Notes: generated by a model not told the origin, from the sequence alone. DNA of 64,000 nt from Sternotherus odoratus (GCA_032164245.1 JAVMKO010000001.1:12127603-12191602), one strand, 5' to 3'. Numbered from the stretch's first letter, positions 47,284-60,406 are shown. Numbers and translations: made by a program.

Positions 47284-49692
47284 TCAATTAAGAATGCTAC
47301 AATGAAATGCTGGGCACATAAGGCCTCCCACTTTTTAACCTGGAGCAATAGCAAAGTACCTTCATCCCAAAACTCAAAGTGAGCTGTTAGACTAACTCCT
47401 TCCCTATGTCTTGCTCACTGTACAATCGAACTTAGCTGCTACTGCTGTCTGGGCATAGTGTTCAACCATTCTTCACACAAAAGAATTCTGACTATTTTCA
47501 AACCATGTTGCTTCAGTCCAACAAATGCTTTGTCTCTTGCTTATATTTTTCAGTCATCTCCTTTTTCTGAAGAGAGATGTAGATATTTGAAGAGGCGTAT
47601 TAACAGATACCCCTGGAAACATTAAATCTTCCACTTATTGTCAGAACAAGTACAGAAGAGGGTGCACATTTCTTTCATGTTCTGGAGGAGCCAGAGCTCA
47701 GTCTGCAGGCTCTGCAGTCCATTTAATCTTTAACTTCTCTGCGGACAAAGCTGCTAGCAAGGGTGCCTATTAGTGCTAGATGGGGTGATGATCTTGTGAG
47801 GTGAATATCTATCCATCAGGATACAGACAAGACCATCAATTCATTTCACATAAGACCTCGAGAAATTAGAATGATAATGAATTTCACTTCCTACTAACAG
47901 GGGCATAGTTTGAGACAAAAGGTTTTGTATTTCATTAGTCATCCACTGTCTTCCCACCATGTACACAGTCTTTATATTTCTGCATAGGAAATAATATTTT
48001 CCTTCTACACAGGAAAAAGCTCACTATGCCTGAAATAACTTTCCATATCTTGAGTATCAATACCAGCTAGCAGTAACAAGAAGCAGAAAGACATGACATG
48101 CTTATGCTTGTCTGTAATTGTAAAACGACTGCCATTCCTGTCACTTGCATTAGCACTAGTTACAATGTGAAAAACTTGGAGGAGACTAGGTTGCTGTTTG
48201 AGTGGTGAGGCAGCCAAGAAATTAAGTGACACTGAATTTGTCTTCTCTGATAACTATGGGATAGCACAATTTTAAATTAGGCGTCCAAGCTTGTCACAGT
48301 CAGCTATTTCACAAGTTTCGGAAACATAAGTTCTCAATTAATGAGGGACTGACAGTACAAAAGTCAATAGTCCTCTGGCATGTTCACAGGCCTTATATGT
48401 TTTGCCATTCCTTGCTGTTCTTCATTGCTCATGCAGGTATCATCACAATCTAGTAGCTAAACAAATTCAGTCTCTTTCTCTCTCATTTTAAGGAATATAT
48501 AATGGAAGTTTTTAAAGAAGTGGAGCATTTGGAAAGAGAAAACTATTGATTGTTCTCTTGATTCAGGCCTGAGCTAGATCAGTAAAACCAATGGCTTAGT
48601 CCAGTCCTACAGTTCTTGAGATGTAGAGTAGCAACTGGTTAATTTTATGTACAATGTTATATTATGTTATAATCAAGACCCTGTAAACCATAACTCCCAT
48701 TTGAAAATAATTGTTTATAGGTGCTATTACGGTAAGATGTGACATATCCCCAGTGAGAAATCGTGACAATTAACTTCTAAAACCATCTCAAACCATCTTA
48801 AAAAATAACGAATTCATTCATAGTATGAGTCATTAAAACAAATGGGCTTGTTTGGGGATTTCCCAGTAAAACAAGGTGAATCAACAGTCTACATATAAGA
48901 AAATATAGTGGTCAGGTTCTCAGTTGGTGTCAATTGATGTAGTTCCAATTTAAAAAAAAAATCAGCACATGGCCTGGTATATATAATTCAAAGAAGACCT
49001 ATCAGGTTCTAGTAATGAATGTTTATTGAGATTTCATATATTCCTGTTTGCAACAGGATGAAAGTTCCCTCAGAAGGTGAGTGCTATTAAGATACTCTAA
49101 GTAAAATATGTCTATACTAGAAATGCTACTGCAGCTGACACTCTGTAGAAGATCATTCTCAAGAGGTTTTGAGGAAAAACTATTCTTGGTTATTAAATAT
49201 ATTATAATGGATAATAACATCGTATCAGCAGAATGACTGACCATCAAGTTTTGTTATCTAGTCATATCCTATTGCTCTTATTAAATACTATTGTACTTGT
49301 TGGTTTACTTTGATTTATTAAAAGCACCTATTGAAAAATAAAGGGTTGAGAGCAGATCATTGTCCATTGTAATCAGTGGCTCTGTGCCTGGCAAGCCAAA
49401 ATGCTCCAAAATTAAAGCAAGAAGCAGCTCTGACCTATAGTCCAAAACCTGCATGAACTCTACTGTGAAAATGAAAGACATAATTTTCATTCCAGAGGCA
49501 AGCGAGCTACTGGATCTCTGTTTTCACTACACAGTAGTTTTTTTAAAAAATCACAAGATATACCCTGTGATTTTGGATTAATCTTTTACTGTAATGAAGA
49601 GAATGTTTTTAAACTAATATATGTCATAGCATGGCCTGAATAAATCCCAGCACCTTGTAAAAAAAAATTTTTTTATTAGATTTTAGTGTATA

Positions 49693-49824
49693 CCGTGTTT
49701 CCCCGAAAATAAGACAGTGTCTTATATTAATTTTTGCTCCCAAAATTACATTATATTACAGCGAGAGGCAAAACTGTAAGTACGTCTTATTTTCGGGGAA
49801 TGTCTTACTTTCGGGGAAACAGGG
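49693..49824. mobile_element. 132-bp TA-target MITE
   Basis: The ends CCGTGTTTCCCCGAAAATAA and TTACTTTCGGGGAAACAGGG are inverse, flanked by TA at 49691-49692 and 49825-49826. A mariner-like origin is likely from the TA target. Confidence 0.9.
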
Positions 49825-50514
49825 TAGTAAAGAAACATGTTCAAAAGAAACAGATTTTAGTAGAATTGGAGCCAGCTATAGTCATCAGGAAACTATTCTC
49901 GCCATAATGCATGCGTGTAATATTCCTACTAAAAAGGTTACATGAATATTACTTATTGTCTGTCTTGAATGTGCTCAACATTGTAATGAAAATAACACAC
50001 ACAGTCCCAGCCCAAGGATTTCATAACTGAGAGGTAAACAGAGCGTACATTCTATTTCTTATGCCCAAGTTCTGTAAAAAATTCATTCCTCCTACCGCGG
50101 CTACCCACCATTTGGGTGAAGAAGAGGTTACTCACCTTGCACAGTAGTTGCAGTTCTTCGAGATGTGTCCCCTATGGGTGGCTCCATTTCAGATGTGCCT
50201 GCTCCCCTTGAGCCCTTGATCAGAGATTTTTCTAATAGCCACATCCTTTTTACCCACTCATGTGTCCTATGTATCCTTGTGCTGCACACGGAGGGTATAT
50301 AGCCCTCAGTTCCTTCTCCATCCAAATATCCTAACAGAATAGTTTGAAGAAGAGGGGAAGGAAGATGGGTAGTGGACACACATCTTGAAGAACTGTAGTT
50401 ACTGCAGAAGGTGACCTCTTCTTCTTGAGTAGGATCCCTATGGGCACTTCCCTTCAAGTAGTACTTTGAAGAGTAACCTCTCTTCTTCTTCTTCAATAGG
50501 TGTCCTTATGGGTG

Positions 50515-51222
50515 CTATACTTCAAGTGACACCCAAGCAGAATCCCCAAAAGGAGGAGGGAGCTTCAGAATTGAGTCTAGAACTGAAGATAGTACCGCAT
50601 TACCATGTGCCACATAGGATCTGGTGGCACGGATCAAGGCAGAGTGCTTAGAAAATGTATGTGCTGTAGCAGCTGTACATATCTTAGTTACTGGGACGTA
50701 CTTGAGTAATGCTAAGGATGTTGCTTCTGGTCTGGTAATGTGTGCTATCATCCTTTCAGAGAGCTGAGCAACAGTTGTATCATAACAGGCAACACAAGAG
50801 ATCCACCTTGACAGTCTCTGAAGAGAGACTGCGAACACCTTGGATTTGTCTGCAACTGCCTATGTGACTTCCGAAAGAGCGTGGTCATATCTAGGTAGAA
50901 AGCCAATACCTTTCTAACATCTAAGGTCAGAAAACAGGTCTCCTGTTCAGATGTATGCATTTTTTTTTTGGGGGGGGGGGGGGGAGAAACATGGTAGATG
51001 AATGGACTGCTGAAGATGAAATTCTGATAGTACCGTGGGTAAGAATTTAGAGTGTGGGCGTAGAGACCTTGTCCTTGAAGAATACCATAAAGGGGGGGGA
51101 TCCATCATCAAGGCCCCAATTTCTCTGACCCAAGGGGCCAATATGACAGTTACTAAAAAGGACATTTTCATACATAAATGGAGCAGGGAACAGGTTGCCA
51201 CTTGCTTGTGTGCAGGTCTCAT
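50515..51222 (-). pseudogene. Decayed DIRS tyrosine recombinase
   Basis: Pieces in different frames match the recombinase at 3.0-5.0 kb: FLVTVILAPWVREIGAL (first arginine box region), TCFLTLDVRKVLAFYLDMT, LQRLSRWISCVACYD, and AATAHTFSKHSAL. In the last piece the residue at the place of the nucleophilic Tyr is Ser (codon TCT, 50641-50643). Frameshifts separate the pieces. Confidence 0.85.
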
Positions 51223-51513
51223 GAGATATTTAAGTACCAGGTTGAGGTCCCAAGTCAGACTGGGAACTCTAACATGGGGGTAAAGGTTTCCAAATATTTA
51301 ATAAATCTTGACAACGTAGGCTGACCAAATGGTTCTGGCTAATTATTCACCATCTGAGATGATGGGCTAAAATTGTTCCCTATGTTCCTGTGGAAAGTAT
51401 TCAATAAAAGCCAGTTTATAAAATTATATTTGGCCATGATCACCTATAATTTGTGATCTGAAATTGCAAGATAATGGACGAATAAGACTTCCATTCAAAA
51501 AGGTTTAGTCTCT

Positions 51514-51760
51514 TTAGTCCTTATACAGCATAGACTTGGAGTAACATTGCTTACCCCATTTATTTGTTGCATCTATCACCAGGGAGTTAGGTGCAGAGTG
51601 GCAGAACAAACATTTGGAGTCTTTGGTGGGGGGGGAGTGGAGAACATAATATTTTTTATCCTCCCGTTTCCAAGTTGGTGGAATGGTAGCAGGTATTTGC
51701 CACACTCTCTCTGCCAGAAGAGCTTCATTAACAGAGTAACACAACACTAGCGAATGTTGC
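51514..51760 (-). pseudogene. Decayed DIRS Gag-like fragment
   Basis: ERVWQIPATIPPTWKREDKK and NSLVIDATNKWGKQ parallel NLWQTPASIPPMAKGIERHY and GSLVADAVNHRERQ in the Gag-RT protein of the intact copy. Continuation at 52.4-52.9 kb is too decayed to follow. Confidence 0.75.
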
Positions 51761-53369
51761 TGACTTCAAGATTTTAGACCTTGACCTCTTGGAGTAGTAT
51801 TAAGAGTGTCAGCTATCTCTTTATAAGGTCCCCAAATTGCCAGAAATTGTCAGCCAGGGATGGTGGTGGAAACATAACCACCCCATCTGAAGACAAGGCT
51901 GCCACCACCCTAGCCCCCTACTTCTCCAACATCTTCTGATGGTGTGCTGGTTGGGGAGCAGACTATTGGAAATCTTTAGTCTTCCTATGTGATGGAGTCG
52001 GTGGTCTGACAAACTGCTGCCGATACACAGCCACAGATCTCAATAGGGCCATTAAGAGGGCTCATATGAGAGAAGGGGTGACATTCAGAGTTGGTTTCAC
52101 CACACTACTTGTTGTGCACAAGTTTTTTCCTACAAGTGTCAAAGCGCAGGTTCCTGTGCAGATGGGTAGGAGAATCTCATACTGAGATAGAAAACACTAA
52201 CTGGAGGTCTCCTTCGTTCTCGTCAATGTCCTCTAGTGGGGGAGTGGGACCAGCAGAAAAGGGCAGGCAGTCCTGTGGTAACAGAGAGTGATGGTAATCC
52301 AAAGATTGGGGTCTCGGTACCAAGTGATACTCAGTACCTATCAGCAGCAGACTCCAGTTTCTCCATTACTGAGAACTCATTAGAGTACCTGAATTCCTGC
52401 TCTACTGAGTAGAAGATCAGCACTGATGTGATAGCCAAAGAAAATGGTACCATCAACTGGGAGCATACTGTACGGGGGCCAATGGTGCCTGGTACCTTGG
52501 TGTGCCCAGTACCAAGGGTGCCAAGCAGAGAGATACCAATGGCAGAGCTGTGTCAGATGGTACCAGTCTGGAGGAGTGCTTATCCTTGCCCTCCTTGTCC
52601 CTCGCAGACAGACACCCTATCAGAGCTATGTTCTTCTTTAGAACTCCAGGACTTTCCAGACTCGTCAGTACTGAAGGAAGGGTTATGAGAACAGGACTTG
52701 ACATAACTGCAGCCATCTTGTGTATTCAGCCACCATTCCTTTGAAGCGAGAACACCATGTAGTCAGGAATAATTTGGTCTTTGCCAAAGCAAGCAGACAA
52801 AACAGCTGCACAGCAGCAGTGATGCCAATAAGGACTGATAAAGTGACAGATTCAGGAGAATGAGAGAAAGTGTGAATAACTGACTTTGGATCTGGATGTC
52901 TGATCATGAGGTTTCTTTGCTGGGAATTGCTTTGCTGATATATAGAATTAGGAGTTCTTTGTTGTTGCTAGGGAAATTGTTAGTCCACTAGAGGTTACTA
53001 GACGTTATGTGCTTTATATTGAGCAACCTATAAAAAGATTCCTTACAGTGTACAATTTAGAGAAGCTCAGAGAAAGATTATGATGAGCTAGGGGACTGAC
53101 ATCCAACTTCCCAGCAGCTAGGACGAAGGCTAGCTGCCAGAAACCTGCTGCTGACCACTCATCACCATCTCAGACTTTGGGTAACTGTATCTGGAGTGCT
53201 CTAGACTATTGTTATTTTAGATGTGTGCTTAAGACTCAATAAAAACAAGGATTTTGGGGTGAAAGCACTCGTGTGTGTACCAATCATGCATCACACGGAG
53301 GAGCCATGTCCCAGTTGAATTATGTCCTGAGGCTGCTTAGAAAACAAAGACTATTTACCATAGTTTTGG

Positions 53370-53540
53370 GTTCACTAATAATAATCCTGGTGGATGCTCC
53401 CTCACTGACCATTTTAAAATCAAGATTAAAAAATCTGCTGTGGGGATTAATTTGGGGAAGTTCTGTGGCCTGTGTTATGCAGGAGGTCAGACTCACTAGA
53501 TCATAATCGTCCCTTCAGGACTTGGAATCTATGAATGAGA
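53370..53540 (+). mobile_element. CR1-like LINE 3' end fragment
   Basis: GCAGGAGGTCAGACTCACTA, GATCATAATCGTCCCTTCAG and GACTTGGAATCTATGAATGA match the usual CR1-type 3' terminus. Confidence 0.75.
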
Positions 53541-53559
53541 ATGTAAAACTCCTGGATTT

Positions 53560-53762
53560 TCTTCTCCGGCTGATAATGGCCCATCCAAATTCAACAGCCT
53601 CTTAGAATTGCTATATAATGTACAACTTTTTTTTTCTTTTTGCTTTCTGTGTATATAAACACATCTTACTTCTGTTCCATTCTGTGCATCCGATGAAGTG
53701 GCTGAAATAAACTGGTTAGTCTCTAAGGTGCCACAAGTCTTCCTTGTCTTGATGTTAAAGAG
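53560..53762. repeat. Dispersed repeat, right-arm type as at 34420-34617
   Basis: GATAATGGCCCATCCAAATT, TCTGTGCATCCGATGAAGTG and GTTAGTCTCTAAGGTGCCAC align with 34420-34617. The stretch CTATAGCCCACGAAAGCTTA is missing here. Confidence 0.8.
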
Positions 53763-54009
53763 GGACATACAAACCTTGGGGGATTATCATGAGAATTTTC
53801 ATACAGCCACAGCTATGGGTTTAAAAAGCCCATCAGCGCACAGTAGGTAAATTTAATCATTATTTAGGTTAGTGTTTAATGTTGGGACCCTCCCTCTCCC
53901 ATATATTAGTACTCTGTTTCAGCCAGATTTTCAGTTGGGATTTTAATGCCTGGTCTGGGTAGGAAATGGCAGAGGGATGGGGATTAGCTGTAACATGTCA
54001 CAATGAATT

Positions 54010-54105
54010 TGGTTCAGGGAGATTAAATGACTTGCCAAAGGAAACCCAATGAATCAGTGGCACAGAGATAGAACTCAGAGACAGAACCCAGTGTGTTCTA
54101 ACCTT
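54010..54105. repeat. MIR-like SINE fragment
   Basis: GATTAAATGACTTGCCAAAG and CAGTGGCACAGAGATAGAAC follow the MIR pattern. Confidence 0.55.
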
Positions 54106-54127
54106 TAGGCAAAATTATATTAAGTAG

Positions 54128-54335
54128 AAGTAAGAGTCCTGTGGCACCTTAAAGACTAACTAAAGTATTGAAGCATAAGCTTTCGTGGGCTAATACCCAC
54201 TTCCACTGCTTGCATCCGACGAAGTAGGTATTAGCCCATGAAAGCTTATGCTTCAATACTTTAGTCTTCAATACTTATGCTTCAATACTTCTGCTATTCC
54301 AGACTAACACGGCTACCTCTCTGATTATTATATTA
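54128..54335. repeat. Dispersed repeat folded into an inverted duplication
   Basis: AGTATTGAAGCATAAGCTTT-CGTGGGCTAATACC on the left is mirrored by GGTATTAGCCCATGAAAGCT and ATGCTTCAATACT on the right. The end AGACTAACACGGCTACCTCT is the usual terminus of this family. Confidence 0.8.
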
Positions 54336-54789
54336 AGTGTTCCCTAAATTTAAGCATAAAGGGCCATATTTTAAAGAAACCTCACACTGGCTTCCTTTTC
54401 AGATTGTTGCATATGCAAATGATGATGTGTGCCGAACTGTGCGCCACAGATGTAGAGTTAGGGTTTTTGTAGCTGTAGGCTTTAGGAGTGGGTCAAACTG
54501 TGTGCCTGCCTTTCAGTGTATTTACCATCATGTCTTGGAAGCTCACAGTTATTTCTGGGAAGAGTTTTTACACAGAGTTGAAGGATGATCCTGGGGGTAC
54601 AACAGTAGGAGCTCGGTTTCAATTCTCTGCCCTCAACTTCCTGCTTCCCACAGCTGGAGTGTGCGGTGGGGGGCACTATAGGGCTGCCTATGATGGTACA
54701 ATGCAGTGCCCATGGCAGGGGAATTCTCTGGCTGCTCGTGGGCTGGTTCAGGTGGGGCGGGAGGGACAGAATGCCACTTTGGATAAATC

Positions 54790-54990
54790 AAAATCTCTCT
54801 GGGCCTCAGTTTCCTATCTGTAAAATGGTGATAGCAATCCTTTCTTTATTTGTCATGTCTATTTAAACTGTAGTCTCTGTAGGGCAGGAACCTGTCTCCA
54901 TAAGTGTGTACAGCACCCTGCACAACAGGGCCCTGATTTCAATTGGAACCCATAGGTGCTACTGTAATATAAATACATAAATAGTAACAG
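54790..54990 (+). repeat. Ancient dispersed repeat (MIR/L3-like tail)
   Basis: GGGCCTCAGTTTCCTATCTG, TCTCTGTAGGGCAGGAACCT and CAGGGCCCTGATTTCAATTG followed by AGGTGCTACTGTAATATAAA form a well-known amniote repeat pattern. The family name is uncertain. Confidence 0.6.
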
Positions 54991-55815
54991 CTGTAATGGT
55001 TCCCCACTGGGACCTGAGTTATGGCGTTTGCATGCTCAAGTATCCTTGGATACATTTCTAGTTTTTTGACCAGTCATTTGGAAATACTTTTTTTTTTTTT
55101 TTTTAAAGGCAGATCTCAGCTGGTTACTAGGGCATCAGGTTACCCCTGTCCTGGGGAAGGAAGGGGAGGGGGAATTCTTCAGTGTTGAGACATTGCACTG
55201 CAGATTCCAGACACAAGCCTTCAAGTAGTGACACAGTTACAGAAACTGCAATTTATTCTGCCTCATCCTCCCAAAGGCCAACAAGAAGAAACTCCTTTGG
55301 TGATATAATGGAGAAGAGGCTGGGTGGTATATGAGAAACAAGGATCCGCTGGATGCATGAGTGCCAAACAGACACTACTAATGAAAAATCTCTGCTCATG
55401 CACACCTGAAGTGAAGCTCCCATAGAGGGGCACTACTCGAAGAAGAGTACATAATCTGATTCCGAAGTCTTCCTGGCCAAGAGGCACTGTGGGATTAGTT
55501 CTGCATGTGATAAATCCTTAATAAAGGCAATCGGTGTGCAGGGGTTTGCTAAATAGTAAAATCTTGAACTGCATTTACTGGAGACCCAAATATTTTCAGG
55601 AAAACAGCACTCAGAGATGTGACTCCTAATCTGATTATTTTCAGAGCCCAATCAATGTCCCAATTTGGCCAAAACTCCATTACTTTAGTCATATAACAGC
55701 AATAGGACTTTTGCAGGTTAGTACCCAACATCCATCCCCCAAATTTGTAGCATTCTAAATCAATAGATTAGACTGGACTGAAACAAGGTGATTGGCTTTG
55801 GTGCAATAAATACTA

Positions 55816-55992
<177 letters not shown>

Positions 55993-56444
55993 TTATCTAA
56001 AGGGTATCTACAAATTTAAAAGTGTGTTGGTTTCAATTACACTAATTTTCAAGACTGAAACACTCAAAATAATTTACACAGTACATTTTACTACTTTGAT
56101 GCAAGAATTAGTGTAGATTTTATTGTTCAAGCTACTGTGGTAAAATCTGAACCATTTTCCTATTGCCTATTTTCAATTTAATAAGAGCTATGATGGATAC
56201 AAGCTGCATCAATTCTGATTTAGTCAGCACCACTATAAAAGCACATGGCAAGCAGCTTTTTTTTTTTATGACAGATTCCAAAAAAGGTTAAACACATAAA
56301 TCGAAGCGTGGTTTTGCCCTCAACAGTGAGTGCAGAAAGGCACCTTCTTAGCAAGTCTGCTCTCCATGTGTATTCACAGGGCAGACACAAACCACACAGC
56401 TGCCAGAACTTGTGCAGCAGCAAGGGCAGAGAAAGAGAGAGTAT

Positions 56445-56754
56445 TAGGGTATGTCTTCACTACCCGCCGAATCGGCGGGTAGCCATCGATCTTCTGGCGA
56501 TCGATTTCTCGCGTCTTATGAAGACGCGAGAAATCGATTGCTCGCGGCGCCCCCGTCGACTCCGGAACTCCAGCTTGCCGGGACGCGCAAGCTGGAGTCG
56601 ACGGGGGAACGCGCCGCCGCCTGCCGCCGCCATGAGGACGAGTGGTAAGTCGGCTGCAGATACGCAAACTTCAGCTACGTGATTCACGTAGCTGAAGTTG
56701 TGTATCTGCAGTCGATATTCCCCCCCCCCCTCCCGTAGTGGAGACCAGCCCTTA
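56445..56754. mobile_element. Palindromic GC-rich MITE, copy 3
   Basis: The ends TAGGGTATGTCTTCACTAC and GTAGTGGAGACCAGCCCTTA are inverse. Three internal hairpins are visible: ACCCGCCGAATCGGCGGGT; TCTCGCGTC-TTAT-GAAGACGCGAGA; and TCAGCTACGTGATTCACGTA continuing to GCTGA. TCCAGCTTG/CAAGCTGGA-GTCGACGGGGG is shared with copy 1. Confidence 0.88.
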
Positions 56755-56989
56755 GGCAGGGCTCCCAACCCAGATGTGGAATTAAATAAGCACAGAGTGT
56801 AATTTGAAGACCATGGGCTTGTACAGTGAAACTAAGGGCATAACCTGCAAAAATTTTATTGGTGATATGTCTGAGAATGCAAGCACCCAGATTGAATTTC
56901 ATTGCCTCAGCTAAGTTTGCAGGGCAGGCAACGAGAAGAAAAAACACAGTTTTACTTGTAAATTTTGATAGCTGATATGGAAGTTAGTG

Positions 56990-57185
56990 AGGCAAGGTGA
57001 GTGAGGTAATTTCTTTTATTGGAACAACTTCTGTTGGTGAGAGTAAGAAGCTTTTGAACTTAAACAGAGCTCTTCTTCCTGGTATTTTTTCAGCAAAAGT
57101 AGTCCAATAAAAAAATATTGCCTCACCTACCCTGCCTCTGTATTATCCTGGGAACAACATGGCTACAATACTGCAAATAACATGG
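56990..57185. repeat. Dispersed repeat with inverted halves
   Basis: GGTAATTTCTTTTATTGGAA and TCCAATAAAAAAATATTGCC are roughly inverse; ATTATCCTGGGAACAACATG GC TACAATACTGC closes it. A shorter copy is at 44095-44210. Confidence 0.7.
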
Positions 57186-57671
57186 AAGTTAGTGACATAA
57201 TAAACAGACACCCCAAAATACTATTTTAATTGAATCAGTTTTCAGAATAGAATCAAATTTTAAAACCAAAAGATGCCTTCTGGACAGTTGCCAATTCAAT
57301 AATTCAGCACAATATAAAGAGTGACTAAGCATTAAGAACTATCTCAGAATCATGGAACGTATGTTAATATAGCAAGTCCTCTGTCATATGGAAAAAAGAA
57401 TATCTGATGTTGCCTACACTCAGCTAAGCAAAATTGTTTTTTTATATATATAAACTGTGAATCAGCACCTCAAAACTAATTGTGCATCATTAATTATATT
57501 TAAAGATACTGCTGCTCTTTCCATTCATACACTAATTCTTTAGCTTGAATCTGGAAAATAGTTATGGAAATTCTAAAGGAAAATAGCTTTCAAAAATCTA
57601 GATCCTGTTCATGGTCAGCTACCTACACTGTATGATTTGGAGACTTTGTGGCATACATACAGAAAACATTT

Positions 57672-57975
57672 AGGATACATCTACACTGGAGGGGCTGAGG
57701 GGGAGACATCCCCGCCCCATGTTGGCAAGTCTCAGAGCCCAGGTCAACTGACTTAGGCTCACGCTACAGGGCTAAAAGCAGAGTGCAGACATTCCTGCTT
57801 GGGCTGGCTTCCAGAGTCTGAAACCTGACGAGATGGGTTTCAGAGCTCCAGCCCAAGCTGGAATGTCTACATTGCTATTTTTAACCCAGTAGCGCAACCC
57901 CAGTTGAGTTAACCCAGACTCTGAGACTCTGCTACGATTTGGGTTTTGTTTTTTCCTGCAGCATAGATGTACTCT
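57672..57975. mobile_element. MITE of the CTACACT group
   Basis: The left end AGGATACATCTACACTGGAG and the right end GCAGCATAGATGTACTC are roughly inverse. The interior GACATTCCTGCTTGGGCTGG and CCAGCCCAAGCTGGAATGTC form a long palindromic pair. Related to 41430-41715. Confidence 0.75.
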
Positions 57976-59339
57976 TACAGTCAAATTCATCCCTTGATTT
58001 CAGTGGACTTACACCAAGAGTTAGCTGGGTTGTGTATTTTGAGAGGCACTGGAAAAACAGTCTGAGTCCCCAAGTCACAGGTGGGTGGCAGATGAAACAA
58101 AGTGCTTTGTTTATTATATGGGGGAACATTTTAGCCCAGCACCTTTTTTAATTGCACTACTCAGCCCTCACTATCAGCCATTTATTTCGGAGACGGATGT
58201 CTTGGTCATTGGCATCAAGTGTGAGAAGAGACATTTCCCCCAGGTTTAGAATTGAAACACATGCACAGCAACAGTTTAGACATGAAATAATTTAAGGGCT
58301 GCTTTCTTAAAGATGTACACAGGAAGAAACGCAAATAGCAACATCCATGCATACTTCACATAAATCAATTTGGAAGTTTACTCTTTAGTATCCCTAGTGT
58401 TTATAGTAATGCTTTCACTGCTGTAAATGGTTTTTAGGTCTATAAAGTGAAGTGCATTTGATTATTTGGGGACAGGGGTATTATTCATTCAAACTATAGT
58501 TAAGGTTATATATTAGCTTATCTATAAACACAGACTTCCCCACTGGGGTGTTGTAAGGCTTAGTTAATACTTCTAAAGCACTTAAGATCTTCCATTCTAG
58601 AATTTCAAAGTGCTAAGTATTTTATCAATCACGTTTTAAGGGATTTTATAGCCTTGATGGAAAAGAATTTGCTCCAAATTCAAACTTGTCAAGCAATAAT
58701 TTGGCCTGGGAGGGAATATTTTAAAACAAATTTCATAAAATTAAATCCAGCCATTTTCAGCTTACACAAGCTATGGTAATAGTTTGTGAGGGGAAGAGGA
58801 GAGACACTTATTTTTATTCTACTCCATGTATTCCAGTCTATTCAAAGCACAATTGCTCATATATGAAAAAATGTGTATGCTGCTCTGGCAGTAGTGTTTT
58901 TTAGCTACCAGCTCTGTGCAGACAAGCAAAAGGCGCATATATACTCATGGCCACGAAAACAAACAGCAACCCTCATGGAGTTCCTTCACCATCAGCCAGT
59001 TGCATGCACTTGGGCTCACTGTAGCAGTATGAAATGACCCCTGCAAAAGCTAATCATTAAGAAAAACAAACATTCTATGGGAGTGTCTCAGAGGCATCAT
59101 GTTAAGAGCACAAATCGAAGGATAAGGATCTCTCCTGGCAACAGGGTGATGTACCCAATCACCAACATTTAGAATCTGGAGGACATTCCTTATCCTATTT
59201 AATAATTTATAGAAGACTAGCTTTTGGCCCAAAACAGCATCTCTAGGCGAGGGGGGGGGGGGGGGAGCCTACTGGTGTATAGGGGTCAGATGTACTACAG
59301 ATGGGTAAACTAGTTTGGAAAATAGTAAGAACTGATTAG

Positions 59340-59582
59340 TTTAGTTTACAATGGTTTGGAAAAGATACAGAGAAGGACAACATTATTAAGGGTTTGGAAC
59401 AGCTTCTGTATGAGCAGAGATTAAAAAATGGTGATTTGACTTAAAAGAGAGAGGACTAAAAGAGAATATGATAGAGGTCTATAAAATGAAAAATGGTGTG
59501 GAAAAAATAAATAGTGATGTGTAATATAACACTTAACACCCTTCATATAACACAAAAACCATGGGTTACCCAATGAAATAAA
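59340..59582 (+). mobile_element. CR1 3' region, left part
   Basis: GAAGGACAACATTATTAAGG, TTGGAACAGCTTCTGTATGA and ATAGAGGTCTATAAAATGAA are in CR1 order. The element continues at 60494 after the MITE. Confidence 0.88.
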
Positions 59583-59584
59583 TA

Positions 59585-60366
59585 CCGTATATACTCGAGT
59601 ATAGGCCGACCCGAATATAAGCCGATGCACCTAATTTTAGCACAAAAAGCTGGAAAAGTTATTGACTCGAGTATAAGCCGAGTCCCCCCTGCCGAGGTTC
59701 CCCCTGCCGAGGTTCCCCCTTCCCCGCCGCGGGCGGGCTGCCGAGGTTCCCCCCTGCCGAGGTTCCCCCTGCCGAGGTTCCCCCTTCCCCGCCGCGGGCG
59801 GGCTGCCGAGGTTCCCCCCTGCCGAGGTTCCCCCTGCCGAGTTCCCCCTGCCGAGGTTCCCCCTGCCGAGGTTCCCCCTTCCCCGCCGCGGGCGGGCTGC
59901 CGAGGTTCCCCCTGCCGAGGTTCCCCCTTCCCCGCCGCGGGCGGGCTGCCGAGGTTCCCCCTGCCGAGGTTCCCCCTTCCCCGCCGCGGGCGGGCTGCCG
60001 AGGTTCCCCCCTGCCGAGGTTCCCCCTTCCCCGCCGCGGGCGGGCTGCCGAGGTTCCCCCTGCCGAGGTTCCCCCTTCCCCGCCGCGGGCGGGCTGCCGA
60101 GGTTCCCTCCTCCCCGCCGGACAAAAAAAAAAAAAAAAAAAGCCGGGGGGGGGGAACGGCCCCCGCTGCGCGGTAGCAGGGCTGGCTCGGGAGGATCCCG
60201 GGGCGGTTGGGCCCGGCGGCTCCGTGCCGCGGCCTGTCACGGGGGGAGCCCCGGCCATTGCGGGCGCGACCCGTCCTGTCCCTGCCGGGAGCCCGCCCGC
60301 GGCGGGGAGGGGGGAACCGGGACGCTCCCGGCAGCCCGCCCGCGCGGCGGGGACAGGAGAGCGAGG

Positions 60367-60406
<40 letters not shown>

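Larger units (their letters stand above)
50118..55447 (-). mobile_element. Decayed second DIRS element with nested insertions
   Basis: The left end (GAAGAGGTTACTCACCTTGC, then GCAGTTCTTCGAGATGTG) and the right end (inverse of CTCTTCTTCGAGTAGTGCCC) are DIRS-type termini of another subfamily. An ICR-like block lies at about 50365-50490: it complements the left terminus (GTGGACACACATCTTGAAGA) and then continues with the right-terminal type (TTCTTGAGTAGGATCCCTAT). Broken recombinase and Gag-like frames follow. RT and RNase H are missing. The part from 52.9 to 55.3 kb is mostly other repeats, so the element was deleted, invaded or both. Confidence 0.75.
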
